Source: Pilaira anomala (lineage: Eukaryota > Mucoromycota > Mucoromycetes > Mucorales > Mucoraceae). From it: a stretch of DNA of 64,000 nucleotides. Below, piece by piece: positions 23,063 through 35,280 of the stretch. Positions within the stretch are counted from its first letter, which is position 1. Every line of letters starts with the position of its first letter. A program made the position numbers and the translations under genes. Below the pieces are notes generated by a model. The model made no database searches. It was not told the DNA's origin and saw nothing but the letters and a program-made list of their open reading frames with translations. The stretch spans positions 124,001-188,000 of the forward strand of contig JAIXMQ010000037.1 of assembly GCA_025716855.1 (NCBI GenBank), written 5' to 3'.

Positions 23063-24619
23063 ATGATTCGCTCTATTCAAAAACTTAACCTTCAACATGT
23101 TTTGGTATGCAAGAAAAAAAAAAAAAAAAAGTATATATTGATTGTGTTTCAAGCTAAAACCCATTATTTATTTAGAAACGATCTTATGCTGTTTCAAGTA
23201 CCATCAAACCTGTAACAAAGGTAACATATATATATATATATTTATATATGTGAAGGGTATTGACAATAAATTCTTAGTTGACACATCTTGATACAGAAGT
23301 ACCTCAAACCACACGGGATTTAATTGAAGATTATAACAAGTACACTGTTTCCACCTACGTCCGACCCGAGTTCATGATGGCTCGAGGTAAAGGATGTTAC
23401 TTGTACGATACCAGCGACCGTAAATACTTGGATTTCACAGCCGGTATTGCCGTCACCGCCCTAGGCCACTCAGACCCACATGTTGCTCAAGTCTTATTCG
23501 ACCAAGCCAACACATTACTTCATACCAGTAACTTGTACCATAACCAAAAAGCAGGTGCATTAGCCAAACAACTTGTCGAAACCACGCGATCCCACGGTGG
23601 AGCCTGGGCCAGTAAATTATTCTTGGCAAATTCAGGTACAGAGGCAAACGAAGGTGCATTAAAATTTGCACGTAAATGGGGTAAACAATTCAGTGAGGAT
23701 AAGGTGGAGATCGTTTGCTTTACAAATGCTTTCCATGGTCGCTCCATGGGCGCACTTTCTGCTACCTATAACCCTAAATATCAAAAACCTTTTGCTCCTT
23801 TGGTACCTGGTTTTATTACCGCCCCTTTTAACGATACCCAAAAGGCTTTAGAAGCCATCACCGAAAAGACCTGCGGTGTGATCGTTGAGCCAATTCAAGG
23901 TGAGGGTGGAGTACATCCTGCTAAACAAGAGTTTTTGGAAGCTTTACGTAAACGTTGTGATGAAACAAATACTTTATTGATCTTTGATGAAATTCAATGT
24001 GGTATGGCTCGTTCCGGTAAATTATGGGGACATCAACATTTTAGTAAGGCTTGTGTGCCTGATATCTTGACCATGGCTAAGCCTTTAGCGAATGGTGTAC
24101 CTATTGGTGCTCTTTTAACATCTGAAAAGGTTGGAGAATTGATGAAGCCTGGTAAGTTTATATATATATTTTTTTTTTAAAAAAAAAGAGAGAGAGAGAA
24201 AAAATCATTTCATGGTCTTTAATAATGTAATTTTAGGTGATCATGGTACTACTTTTGGTGGTAACCCTCTTGCATCTGCTGTTGCATTAAGTGTAGTTGA
24301 ACGTATTACAACACCTGAATTCATTCAAGCCGTAAACGAAAAGGGAGACCATTTGAAATCATTATTAAAACAAGTTCAAGAGAGTTACCCTGATACTATC
24401 AAGGAAGTACGTGGACAGGGTCTTATGATCGGTGTTGAGTTCCATAAGGATCCTTCTCCTATTGTCAAGATGGCGCGTGAGAGAGGTTTATTGTTAGTGA
24501 CCGCTGGTTGTAACACGGTTCGTGTCATTCCTCCCTTGATCATCTCAAATGAAGAAGCTTTAGAAGGTGTGAACAAATTCGCTGGCGCTGTTGAACAATT
24601 TTCTACTACAACTTCTTAA
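23063..24619 (+). CDS. ARG8: Acetylornithine aminotransferase (mitochondrial)
   Basis: Four exons (23063-23104, 23176-23220, 23278-24151, 24237-24619) encode 447 aa. The PLP enzyme makes N-acetylornithine in the arginine pathway. The N-terminus MIRSIQKLNLQHVLKRSYAV is a mitochondrial targeting signal split over two tiny exons. Class-III aminotransferase landmarks are YLDFTAGIAVTALGH, LFLANSGTEANEGALKFAR, FHGRSMGAL, FDEIQCGMARSG, and TMAKPLANGVPIGA with the PLP lysine (about K297). Two TGACTCA sites lie upstream. An ornithine aminotransferase is less likely given the mitochondrial presequence and the ARG8-like ALG(H/S) and CGM motifs. Confidence 0.95.
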
Positions 24620-25006
24620 ACAAAACATTAGATTTAAATAAATAAATAAAAAAAAAACTTTCTCACGCTCAAAATGTGTTATGTGTATTGTTACATTAAA
24701 TCTAGACTGAAGTCATGGGATTTTCGTCCTATTCTTGATTGCCTGTCTTACTTGAAACAAACCTATTGTTGTTGTTGGGCTTTGAATGAAAAGTACCTAT
24801 TTTGTATATTTAAGAGAATTCACGTCCCTTCTTAGTCAACAACAGGGCGTTGGGTCAGAGGTGAATCGCGTAACTAGAGAAAAACAGTCGACAGAGACAA
24901 GTCAACTCAAAATGCATAATGTAAGGGATACAAGCGCCTGTTAAATCCATCAATTTTACACTGGACTTGTGTTTTTTTATTTTATTTTATTTTTTTGATA
25001 AACAAT
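24620..25006. other. Intergenic region
   Basis: 387 bp, with AATAAA-like signals right after the ARG8 stop. No gene seen. Confidence 0.5.
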
Positions 25007-25762
25007 ATGCTTACCACAACAGACGAAATAAACTTACATAGACTGTTGACCAGTTGTGAGAATAAACTGAAACAACAACCTATTGATGTCTGGACAGCAT
25101 CTGAAAAGAGAAAGTTTGCAACTGTAAATTACTATTTTATGATTGTCTCTCTTTTTTATTTTTTTATTTATTATTATTATCTAGTATGTAAAGTATCTTG
25201 CAACATTACAAGCAAGAACCCGGTCTTCAAAGTAAGATAAATACATGTTTGAATACAAGTTTACCTGAACTTTATATTATAGCACATTACCATACTCGAG
25301 TCGTATCGATCAGTTAACACGAGCTGTTGCTGTTCATACCATGGTAAGTATTCGTTGAAAATATATATACTTGTATATAGATTAGTAAATCTTTTTTTTT
25401 TTTTTAAAAAAAAAAGCAAGTTGATGTAGAAAAAGGAATCGCAGAAGCAAAGTTAGTAAAGAAGAAACATTTAGAGGAATTAGAACAGTTGGAACATCCT
25501 GATCCTGAATGGTTATTAGAATTAAAAAAGCAAGATGAACAAGCCGAATTGGAAGAAGCTATCCGAAAAAAGGTAATACCGAATAAAATGTATTTAAGGT
25601 TGATGATTAAAAGCGTTGTAAACTATAGAAGCAAGAAGAGCATGAAGAAGAACAAGAAGAAGAAGAAGAAGAAGAAGAAGAAGAGGAAGTAGTAGAAGAA
25701 GAAAAGAAGGAACCTTCTTCAGCGATCCGTCAAAGGTATATATATATATTGACATATTTTAT

Positions 25763-25799
<37 letters not shown>

Positions 25800-26181
25800 A
25801 AAATTAAATCGATATGTTAGAAATATTGCTGCAAAAGAGAACTTGGATGCTACCAAAGAGACATCAAATATTGAACACGTATTACAGCATCATCGACAGA
25901 TGCACGATGAATTGACAACAGATTTAGGACGTATGGCGAAACAATTAAAGTTAAATAGTCAAGCATTTGGAGATACATTAAGTAAAGATGATTTGGTATT
26001 AAAAGAAGCACAAGAAGCAGTTGAAAGTAATTTGGTTTCGATGACAAGAGAAAGAAAACGATTAGATCAACATTATTCAAAGTCTTGGGGTACAAGTTTC
26101 ATGACAATGGGTGTAGTATTATTTGTATGTATCATGTTCATACTGGTATTCTTTACTATTAAATTTTTACCAAAGGTATGA
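25007..26181 (+). CDS. USE1: USE1-type SNARE (ER-Golgi retrograde traffic)
   Basis: Six exons (25007-25123, 25185-25231, 25283-25343, 25417-25572, 25629-25735, 25821-26181) encode 282 aa. The N-terminal part (NLHRLLTSCENKL, RIDQLTRAVAVHT) is typical of Use1. A glutamate-rich low-complexity stretch from exon 5 is followed by the SNARE helix around HHRQMHDELTTDLGRMAKQL and a C-terminal membrane anchor (MTMGVVLFVCIMFILVFFTI). Use1 is a Q-SNARE at the ER for retrograde vesicles. The last codons could alternatively splice at 26176 into a downstream acceptor near 26280. The simple stop was preferred. The gene converges on YPD1. Confidence 0.87.
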
Positions 26182-26285
26182 TGTCATTTCAACATTAATC
26201 CCCATAACAACCCTGAAAGGTTTTTTTTTTATTTTTTTTTTTTTTTTTTATAAAAATCTATAAATTTTTTTTCTTTTCAGTTTCT

Positions 26286-26962
26286 TTATCGAGCATCCTG
26301 TACTTCATAAAAGTTTTTTAAATATTCTTCAGCTTCAGAATATTCAGTTTTTACTTGCGGTAACAATGGTGTAATACGTTTCAATGCTTCTTGTTCATCA
26401 ATTTCTGCTGTACCTTCTTCATCTTGACGGTTACCCACATTTTGAATCTTTTCACATGTTGCCTTTACTCTCTTTAATCCGATAGCAGCTGAACTGCCCT
26501 TAAGAAAGTGACCAAGTCTTGATAACTCGAGTAAATCTTTCTTTTCTCTGTATATTTGTTTATTATTTATTAGTATGTTATATCAATATTTATATAGACT
26601 ACTTACAATGCTTTATCCATATCTTGAAATGTAGTATCAGCTTGTTCAAAATAATTAAGAACAATACTATATGAAAATTCATGATCATCTTCATCATCCA
26701 TATCCAATAATTGTTCAAATGTATTCATATCAATAAGATCCTCAGGATTTAAGATCTTTTCATTCTCTTCAGTATCTTTTGATTCTTGTTTTGTTAAATC
26801 AGCTGATGTATCATTCTAACCAAATTTATAAAACTATTTTTTATTTTTTTTTTTCTCTCTTATTTATTATTATTATTTTTTTTTTTTTTTTACCTTGTTC
26901 ATCGTTTCTTCACTTTTCTTTAAGAAAGTGGGATCGGGTGTACCTTCACGACTACTAGACAT
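26286..26962 (-). CDS. YPD1: Histidine-containing phosphotransfer protein (YPD1-like)
   Basis: Three exons on the minus strand (26962-26894, 26815-26607, 26547-26286) encode 179 aa. The HPt signature SRLGHFLKGSSAAIGL contains the phospho-accepting histidine (about H106), and the four-helix bundle framework is evident (FSYSIVLNYFEQADTTFQDM, VKATCEKIQNVGNRQD). Ypd1 relays phosphate from hybrid histidine kinases to response regulators such as Ssk1 and Skn7 in osmotic and oxidative stress signalling. The N-terminal ~60 residues are acidic and low complexity, longer than in yeast. Confidence 0.93.
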
Positions 26963-27014
26963 TATTATTTATAATTTAAAATAAGATTTATAATATATTT
27001 TTGTATTTAGAATA

Positions 27015-27050
<36 letters not shown>

Positions 27051-27652
27051 AGGTATAATTATTAAAAAAGAAGGGAAAAAGAGAAGAAATAACAATAGAA
27101 TGTTTTGGAACAGAGAAAATTTTTTAAAAAAAGAAAAACCCAAGATCATCGACAGTGTACGTCATCCTTCTTTTTCAGAGTCAAATAAGTGTAACGACCT
27201 TACCACGGATATTTCTACTTTCTGTACAGAACAACTTTTTTCTTTATTATATTTAAGCTAAGCTCAAATTGTTTTTTTTACAAGAAAGTCTAGATATACT
27301 AAAATAAAAGGATGCTTTTCTCTTTTTTTGGGTAATAAAATGATGTAATTTATACAGTTTTGGAAAATAAAAAGGGAAAAGTTTATGCTCACATGAAGAA
27401 ACAAAACAATCACTGTGTTTCATAGCAACAGAAGAGAGAGAGAGAGAGAGATCCCAACATTTTTGGCGGGTGTACCTGTTCTCGGTATTACTTTATAGTT
27501 CTTTTGGTTCAGTAACCCCAACACCCAACTTTTTGTAACCCATGAACTTCTTAATTTAGTAATTATTTTTGTTTATTATTAGATAGATAAATGGTCTTGA
27601 CAGCTCTTTTTTTTTTATATATAATGTGATACCATTTTTATTACACACTTTT
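26963..27652. other. Intergenic region
   Basis: 690 bp upstream of YPD1 and downstream of the G-patch gene, both on the minus strand. It includes a poly(A) tract near 27015-27048 and a (GA)n run near 27430. No coding pattern. Confidence 0.5.
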
Positions 27653-29096
27653 TTATGCTCCTAAACCTCTCCTTTTTGCTCTCATAAATACTTGAACTGG
27701 TTCTTTAATGCCATCATCATTATTACCAATAGCATCACCTTGTTTCCAACTAAAAAAAAAAATAAAATATTTGAATGAGATTCAAAAATAGAATAAATAC
27801 ATGTTTTTTTTTTAATACCCCATAGCAGCCAGCATACGATGACCAATATTACTTGAAGAAATAGGTATAGAATCAGACGCAACTAATTTACCATGATCCC
27901 TATCTTGTTGAAGAGGCTTCCTACTCGTTATATCTCTTGGTTTCCTACTTGTTGTTGCTTTTGATTTATGTTTCGTAGTACTTGTAGCATATTTCTTTTT
28001 ATTATGTTGATTATAAGATTCTGGTATACAAGTTTTTGATGTCTTTGAAAGTGTAATTGATCTATACATAAAAAAAAAAAAAAAAAGGTTATCAGTTTAC
28101 CAAATATAGCTTTCTTTTTTTTTTTTTTCTGTATAGTTTTACTCTTTAGTAGATCCAGAAACTTTTAGATGAAATAATTTTGCAATCTTTGGTACAACAA
28201 CACTATGTCCATGATTAGTAAGGTATGAAAGCTTATATGTCTTGACATGATCTCTTTTGATAAATTCGTGTAATATTCTTTAAAAAAAAATACATATGGT
28301 TTTAGCATACATATTTATATAATAAATCAACATTTTACACTTACTGGTCAAGTAAATTGTTATTTTTACTATGATGAGATGATCTAATTTGACTACGTTC
28401 CTTTAAATCAAATTGCTTTTTCGCTTGTTTCTTTACTCTCTTCTTTTCTCTTATTGTCATACTTTTATAACTATTCTTTAAAGAATCAGGCACATTTTCC
28501 AATAAATCAAAACTCAATCCAGTTTCTGCCAAGATACTATCTTCTTCTTCATCCTCCTCTAAGCTCCATCCAAATTCCGGATTATCATTCTCTTCACGAA
28601 TATCATCTAATTCAATGTCTTCCAACATGGCATAATCATAAAAATCTTCGTGATCTAACGGTTTCACAGGATCTTCTTCAAATTGTAAAATATCATTACC
28701 AGCCCAATGTGAAAGTGCGTCCAACATACTGATATCTTCACTACTACTAATCGAGGCTAAGTCATCATCATCTGTATCAATATAAACTGAATCATCCTGT
28801 AAAACCTTTTGTTTCTTTTGTTCATAATTCGTTTGTTTCTTTTGTTCATAGTTCGTTTGTTTTAATACTGGTAACGTACTAGGTACATTCGTATTGGGTG
28901 CAGGTTCTGAGTCGAAAAAGAACCCTAAATCCTCTTCTGGTTCTTCTAAGCTAGCTTTTGAAGTTGTCATTAACTCACTTACTGAAACTTTTGAAAGTTG
29001 ATCGAAACGTGCTAATCGTGGTTTTTCATCTAGTATAGATCCAGTTGAAACAATATAAACTAAAAAGAAAATTGTTTAAATTTCATTCCATAATTC

Positions 29097-29130
<34 letters not shown>

Positions 29131-29335
29131 ATTCTTTACCTTCTTCTTCTGCTGCAGTATGAGTAGGGTGTAACCTAGATCGTAAAGGTTTTGTTGAAGG
29201 TTCAGATCCAACCAACTCTTTCAACTCTCGGGTCTTATCGAACCCAAACCCTCCTCCTCTGGGATGAGCACGAGCTTCTCCCTTCTTTCTTTTATGTACT
29301 TGTTTTTTAAACTTTGATCCTTTTGGTTTTGCCAT
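27653..29335 (-). CDS. SQS1: R3H and G-patch domain protein (SQS1-like)
   Basis: Five exons on the minus strand (29335-29140, 29059-28345, 28277-28143, 28061-27819, 27749-27653) encode 461 aa. The basic N-terminus (MAKPKGSKFKKQVHKRKKG) is followed by a long acidic region, a putative R3H segment (NHGHSVVVPKIAKLFHLKV), and a C-terminal G-patch split by the last intron: IGHRMLAAMGWKQGDAIG then GIKEPVQVFMRAKRRGLGA. This architecture matches yeast Sqs1/Pfa1, which activates the DEAH helicase Prp43 in ribosome biogenesis and splicing. The segment NYEQKKQT is tandemly duplicated. Orthology is inferred from architecture. Confidence 0.82.
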
Positions 29336-29349
29336 TTCTTAAGTGTATC

Positions 29350-29385
<36 letters not shown>

Positions 29386-31054
29386 GGCCAATAATTGAAG
29401 ACAAATTTGGATTTTTCTCAATTTGACAGTGACATTAAAACACACACACACACACTCTCTCTCTCTCTCTCTCTCTGTAAAGCAAACAAAGCTGTGTAGA
29501 AAAGATCTGCACCGTGTCTTTACCGTGTGAGCACGTAGAGAAAAAGAGTAGCTAATTTTGTGACTAAATACTCCTCTATGAATAAAATTACATGCCACTA
29601 TTAGAAACTAAATACCTTTTCTTCTTGAGTATAGTTAAAAGAGGAGTACGCAATATAGAATCGTAAATTACAACTACACTTGTTTTGGCATATACCAACG
29701 TTTCAATTACTTTTTAATATTACAGGTTTTTTTTTTTATATATATAATTGAAAGTACGAATTGTGTGTGTTTTTGTGTACGATGATCGACGGTCATACGA
29801 ACGAAAGAGACCTTTTTTTTTTTTCGGATCAAGTACCCTCTTCCCCTCCAAATTTAGATCCCAAAATGCTTTTTTTATATAAGAAGATAAAAAAAAGTCT
29901 CATGAAAAAAAAAAAAAAAAAAAGACGCCCTTTTTTTTTTTTGTCAGCAAACAAAAGTATTCGTTCATCTAGTAAAAAGTAATAATGCAGACACTCGGTC
30001 TCTTTTACTTCTTGAAACGTAAGTATTAAAAACAACGAAAAAATTTCTTTGTGTAAGGCAAAATCGGATCCGACTTGAAAAAAAGTATCGGATTTAAGAA
30101 AAAAAAAGCATGCCCATTTTCCAAAAATAAATCATAATTCCAGACTCTTAAAAATCTCTTTTAATAAACTCCATAACGTTTTCAATTTGTGTTGTAATAA
30201 TAAGGGATTATACTAAAACACATAAACAATCGACTCCCCTGCCTCTTATTTTCGTTGACAACTGAACAATGAAATGATAACCAACCTTATGCTTGTCTTT
30301 TTTTTTTTTTTTTTTTTCTTAGTCCACTGCACATAAATTCAACAAAAAAAGGTCATTCTTTTATATATCATGCATCCTGCCTAGTTTTTTTTTTTTCTAA
30401 CGTGATCATTAGAACAATATAGAGATTAAACTAACTAATTTTGAATTGAATGCAATAAAATTTTCTCAAAAAAGAGCCTCTATTTTTGGGTGTTGTTGAT
30501 TAGAAAGTAACTTTAGTAGGTTGCACCATTTTGAATGTCTGACTTGAAATAAAAATGGACTCGTAGATCTTTAAAAAAAGATATTCCATTTGTGTTCATA
30601 AATGTAATTATAACTTTTTTGATGGAACTCAAAATAACTCTCTCATAAATATTTATACACTTGTAGATTGAAGATCTTTTTAATAGAGTAAAAGTCTCAT
30701 CCGAACAATTTATACTAATAATACAGATGTTCATGTGCGTTCAAAAATAATAAAGAGATGATCTCTCTTGGAGGATACTTCTTTATTTGGGACTTCAAAA
30801 AAAAAAAAGAGAAAAACATCTTTCTTTCTCGGATAAACAAGACTCTATTATAAGAAAAAGTTTATAATATATTGATTGGGCGCATGCTATTTGTAACCAA
30901 TCAATCAGCATAAAACAACTATTTCGGGAGACTTTGTCAACAAATCTATTTTTTTTTTTTTTTTTTAAACGCGTGCCCATCTAATATAAATTCAACCTTT
31001 TTTTATTTTTATTTTTATCTTTCTTCTTTACTTTTAAATCAAAATCTTTAAAAT
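29336..31054. other. Intergenic region
   Basis: 1.7 kb between the divergent G-patch (-) and GPI wall protein (+) genes. It contains poly(A/T) runs, a CA/CT dinucleotide run at about 29439-29476 and no convincing coding pattern on either strand. Confidence 0.5.
30984..30991 (+). promoter_or_regulatory. TATA box of the GPI wall protein gene
   Basis: ATATAAAT sits 64 bp before the ATG, followed by a long pyrimidine-rich leader as in the other highly expressed genes of this window. Confidence 0.45.
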
Positions 31055-31850
31055 ATGAAGTCTTTTTTCCTTGCCTTGTTTGCCCTCACCTTGACTATGG
31101 TCTATGGTCAAGCTAACCCTGTTTATATCACTTCACCTCTTACCGGTGCTACTTACACCACTGGTTCCACAGTCATCATTCGCTGGTAAGCTTTTTTCTT
31201 TTTTTTTTTTTTTTTTTGACATAAAATTCATATTAACTTTTTATCTTAGGATGAACCCAGTTGCTGATACCATTACTCAAATTATCTTGGCAAAGGGTAT
31301 CTCTACCAACATTCAACCCGTTCAAACAATCGCTACCAACGTTCCTACCTCTGCCGGTCAATACAGCTGGACCATTCCTTCTGATTTACCTGCTGGTAAC
31401 GATTATGCCTTTGCTTTAGGTACCTCTCCTGATATTTCTTATACTGGTCAATTCACTATCAATGCAGGTGCTGCTCCCACCACCACTACCACTAATTCTT
31501 CTTCCGATGCAAGCATGTCCGCTGGTTCTGTTTCCGAAACTGAATCCGTTTCTGGTAATTCTACTTCTGCTACTGTCTCTGGTGCATCTGCATCAGGATC
31601 TGGACTTCCTTCTGCTCTTTCTTCAATCATGTCTGTTGCCTCCTCTGTTGCTGCTGCTCCTTCTTCTGTTGTTGCTGCTGCCCCTTCTTCTATTAGCAAA
31701 GCTGCTTCTAGTGCTGTTGCACCCTCTCGTAGTGCCTCCGCTACTTTACCTAGTAGCTCTACTTCTGCTTTCGGATCTGGTGCTTCATACACAAAGGCTT
31801 CTTTCTGTGCTATTGTTATGACTGCATTTGCTATGGTTGCTTTATTCTAA
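31055..31850 (+). CDS. Ser/Thr-rich GPI-anchored cell-wall protein (Kre9/Knh-like)
   Basis: Two exons (31055-31185, 31250-31850) encode 243 aa. The signal peptide is MKSFFLALFALTLTMVYGQA. The next ~90 residues (VYITSPLTGATYTTGSTVII ... SYTGQFTI) match the N-terminal beta-sandwich of the Kre9/Knh1 family. A long Ser/Thr/Ala-rich stalk follows, and the C-terminus (ASFCAIVMTAFAMVALF) is the hydrophobic signal for GPI attachment after a small-residue site near SGASYT. It is probably a heavily O-mannosylated wall or membrane protein. The pyrimidine-rich leader and codon bias suggest high expression. Confidence 0.88.
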
Positions 31851-33050
31851 AAAAAAAAAAGGAGGGGGTCAAATCTCTGTATTTTTAAAAAAAAAAACAT
31901 CTTTTTTTCATTGACATAATTTTCATTCTATATACACTCACATATACAAGCTCACGTTTCTTTTTTTTTTTTTTTCCTTCTAATAAACACTTAATGTTGT
32001 ATTTATCATTTCACTTAAAGAATCTCTCTTTTCTTTTTAAGAGTCAATATCGTAAATTAAACAATTTGTTGAATTGCACGTTCTTAATTTATTTCAGGAA
32101 CGGGGGATAAAAAACCCATTATTTTTTTTTTCTGCTGTTAGCTCCCCGACATGAATGGATCTAGCCTTCAACAAAAAAAAAAAGTTATTTTAAAAAAGCA
32201 AGCTTTTTTTTCTCTCTCTCTCTTTCTTGTCTCTCCTGCTGCAAGCTCTAAAGGGAGATATGTATACACAACAGGTTAATAGTACTTTTTAGTGATAGTA
32301 TAAAAACAAGGAGCAGGAGAAACGACTTGTTTTTTTCTTGTCTGTATTCTCACCTCCTAATTTTTTCTTATGATATACATTTTGTTGTCTAAAAAAAAAA
32401 CCCTTTGTACATTGATATGCACCTTTAATAAATAAAGTTTTGTTTATTCTAACTGACTCTTTATCAATCATTTTTTATTAAGCTCACAATAACTACTTTG
32501 TTCTCTATACGTTTATTTTAGGTCAATTTAAGATTTTTTTTTTTTTACCAATCATGCAGTATCAGTACCAATTTTTTTTTTTAAAAATGTAAATTAGAAA
32601 TATGTTTTTACTTCATACTATGCAAAAGACAAAAAATTGCTGAGAAAAAAAAAAAAAAAAAGTGCCAAGAACAAAATGATGCATTTTTCTCATAAAAGTG
32701 AAGTTGTCATTATTTGGCTTTCTGGTACCACGTTGAGAACAGGTAATTATCTTAATGGTAAAACCTGAATTCATCGATCTTCTTCTTTCGGTTAACCCAA
32801 TTTGGTTATCTTTTAATTAGATATCGCCCCATTCTAGATATTACCTTGATATGCTTTTATTTGCTCCATTATTTTTTGATCAAATTTTCTAACTCTTTAG
32901 AGTTTTTGTATTTAAAAATAATAAAGACGATTTCAAAATGTCTATATCTACCTATGTATCTAAATTAATGTTCAAAGCACAAGATAATTATCCAAGATGG
33001 TACACACAAAGAGAAAGTAATATTTCATATTTTGTGTGTGTGTACATAAA
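31851..33050. other. Intergenic region
   Basis: About 1.2 kb downstream of the GPI gene. Poly(A/T) tracts and a (TC)n run near 32211. No gene recognised. Confidence 0.4.
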
Positions 33051-33088
33051 TGACAACAACAATAATGAAATGAAATAGTCATCAAGAT

Positions 33089-33520
33089 TTGTGCAACTGT
33101 GACACTCAAACGCATGACCTGGAAATGAATCATGCATCCTTTTCTTTACACATTCTAACCAACATGACTCATGCAGAAAGCACACTTCAAAGCTACCTTG
33201 CAAACTCAAGGAAAAAAAAAGACTGTGAGATTAATGCACAAAATTGTTCCGTAAAGTACATTGCACCTGTTAAGGATACAATCCAAAAGATCACCAACAG
33301 AATCAAGGATACCGGAACACCTATCCCTAACACTACATTTAGATTAACATAAGAAAAACGAACAAGAGAGATCATGCTAGGTCAAGGATTACGATACCGA
33401 GGATTGGAGACGTGTTGTATGGTCGTATGAATCTCCTAACTTCGAGGTGGAAAGAGCGAGAGTGATTGGAAAGATCAAGTTAAGATACAAAGAACTCCGT
33501 GTTATCTCAACAACAAAATG
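33089..33520 (+). mobile_element. Degenerate Tc1/mariner-type transposase relic
   Basis: Two pieces in different frames look like a Tc1-family transposase. At about 33266-33349, APVKDTIQKITNRIKDTGTP resembles the N-terminal paired helix-turn-helix with its T-G-(S/T)-P linker. At about 33402-33450, DWRRVVWSYESPNFEV resembles the W(K/R)xVxWSDE block that carries the first catalytic Asp. Here the Asp codon has become Tyr, and the frame ends in a stop at about 33520. No terminal inverted repeats were found around it. It is an inactive remnant, and the family call rests on these two motifs. Confidence 0.45.
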
Positions 33521-33529
33521 AGGAGGATA

Positions 33530-35038
33530 AAGATAAGACCTGATGAATTTGAGACTTTCGTCTTAATTTATATAGCACTGTAAAGCAAAACCATTACCTT
33601 AATATCTTGGCACAAAAACCTCCATCTTCTAAATATAGGTGAGACAAAGGATCTCTTTGTACTACGGATAAAGCACAAATATCCAATTGCAAACTAGGAA
33701 CGTAAATATGGCAAGCATAAATAAAGGTAAATATCTTTTAATACAAAAAATCCACTCAGCAGGGTACATATCACCATCAATGACAAAAATTATTGGAATT
33801 GATCCACGTATGTATTTATTAAAGAACGTGTATATAAATTAACTACTAATTTAATTTCGCTTAAAATAATTGGCAGGGACATCATTTATACGTTGTTGAC
33901 TGTCCCAATGACGAAATGACTGGTAAGGACACTGCCAAACAACGATCAGTTAGTTTCAGCGACAGAACGTATAAGTAAGTACCAATATAGAATGGAATCG
34001 GGCTGAAAATGAATATTGATATGATTATTGTGAATAGATTTCGTTCTGGTATATAGATTGGATGAAACAGAAAGGAATTGGCAGCAAAACTGTTGCAACG
34101 GGCATACAGAGATCTAACGATATATTTAGCAAGTATATAGAAAAGGTGTTTACAAATGAAGATATCACAAAATTTTTAGATTCTTTAACTAGCCACTGAA
34201 AATATCAGGTACCCATAATATTTTGTTTGTATAAAGTACGCATGATGGTCTAATATTTCTATACTATACATTTGAATTTATTAAGCATTTTAGACATCGC
34301 GAAAATAAAGCTTTTACGCATATCCCAATAAGAAGATGGTCCAAGACTTTTTATAGCTCGTATTGTTTTGAAAACCACAGACAAGGTAGTTCCGTTTAAG
34401 CTTTTGCTCTCATGATATATATGAGACAATCAGTCAGTCCCAATCTTTGAATATTTTCAAAAAAATCAGAAATGTGGATATATCTCGGCATTAAACATTG
34501 GATTTTTCACAATCGTTGTAGAATTTTATGCTCTTTCTAATGATGTAAAAATCAAAGTAAAATAATAATAAAAAAAAAAAAAGATTAATGGTTATTGTGT
34601 GAAAATAAAATTACGGTTTTTTTGAGTTGGAACAAGTATATATTTTACATATTGACATATTTATCAATTTGAAGAAATAGCAAGATACGACTTCAATTTT
34701 TGCATTGTTTGTATGTATCACCAGATTCCTACATAATATCTGTCAAGATTTACGTTGGCTTTCTCTTCTAGTAGCTCTAATTCCATACATGCTTCTTTCT
34801 TTAAAGTTTCGTGAAGGCTCCTCCACATACAAGTATCTCCGGACAAATTCAACTGATTTGCATAGTCGATTAGACGAGCACTGCTGGGTTTGGTACATTG
34901 TTGTAAAAGTTCAATAATCATACACCACATACCACGGTACAGTATTCAGAATATAACTCGCTATAGTACGAAGAACATATAGAAGTATATCAAGACAGAA
35001 GGATACCAAAAATGTTTTATTTGGAAAGTAAGAATAAA

Positions 35039-35071
<33 letters not shown>

Positions 35072-35280
35072 GATAAAAGAAAAGAAAAAAATATATATAG
35101 TTTTTTTTTAAGTAGATTCAAGGTGGTTACGTGATAAAAAAAAACTTGTATGATGTACTTGTCCTGACAAAAAAATTTGGTATAGTACCTCCCTTTCTTT
35201 ATCAAAAAAAAAAAAAAAAAAAAAAACGAATCAAGGCCAGTAAACACATAGCATAACTTTTTAAGGGCTTTTTTTTTTTT
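33530..35280. other. Gene-poor region with coding-like scraps
   Basis: It contains short protein-like frames without a consistent splice model: 33709-33846 (+, starts MASINKGKYLL), 33881-33976 (+, includes HHLYVVDCPNDEMTGKD), about 34048-34200 (+, includes SKTVATGIQRSNDIF and a stop) and about 34718-34930 (-, includes KPSSARLIDYANQLNL). They could be relics of mobile elements. I could not join any into a gene. Poly(A) runs occur near 34568 and 35046-35069. Confidence 0.3.

Noticed and set aside
31448..31821. Long open frames overlapping the GPI protein in other frames
   Set aside because: They are low-complexity shadows of the Ser/Thr/Ala repeats (poly-Leu or Glu/Ala).
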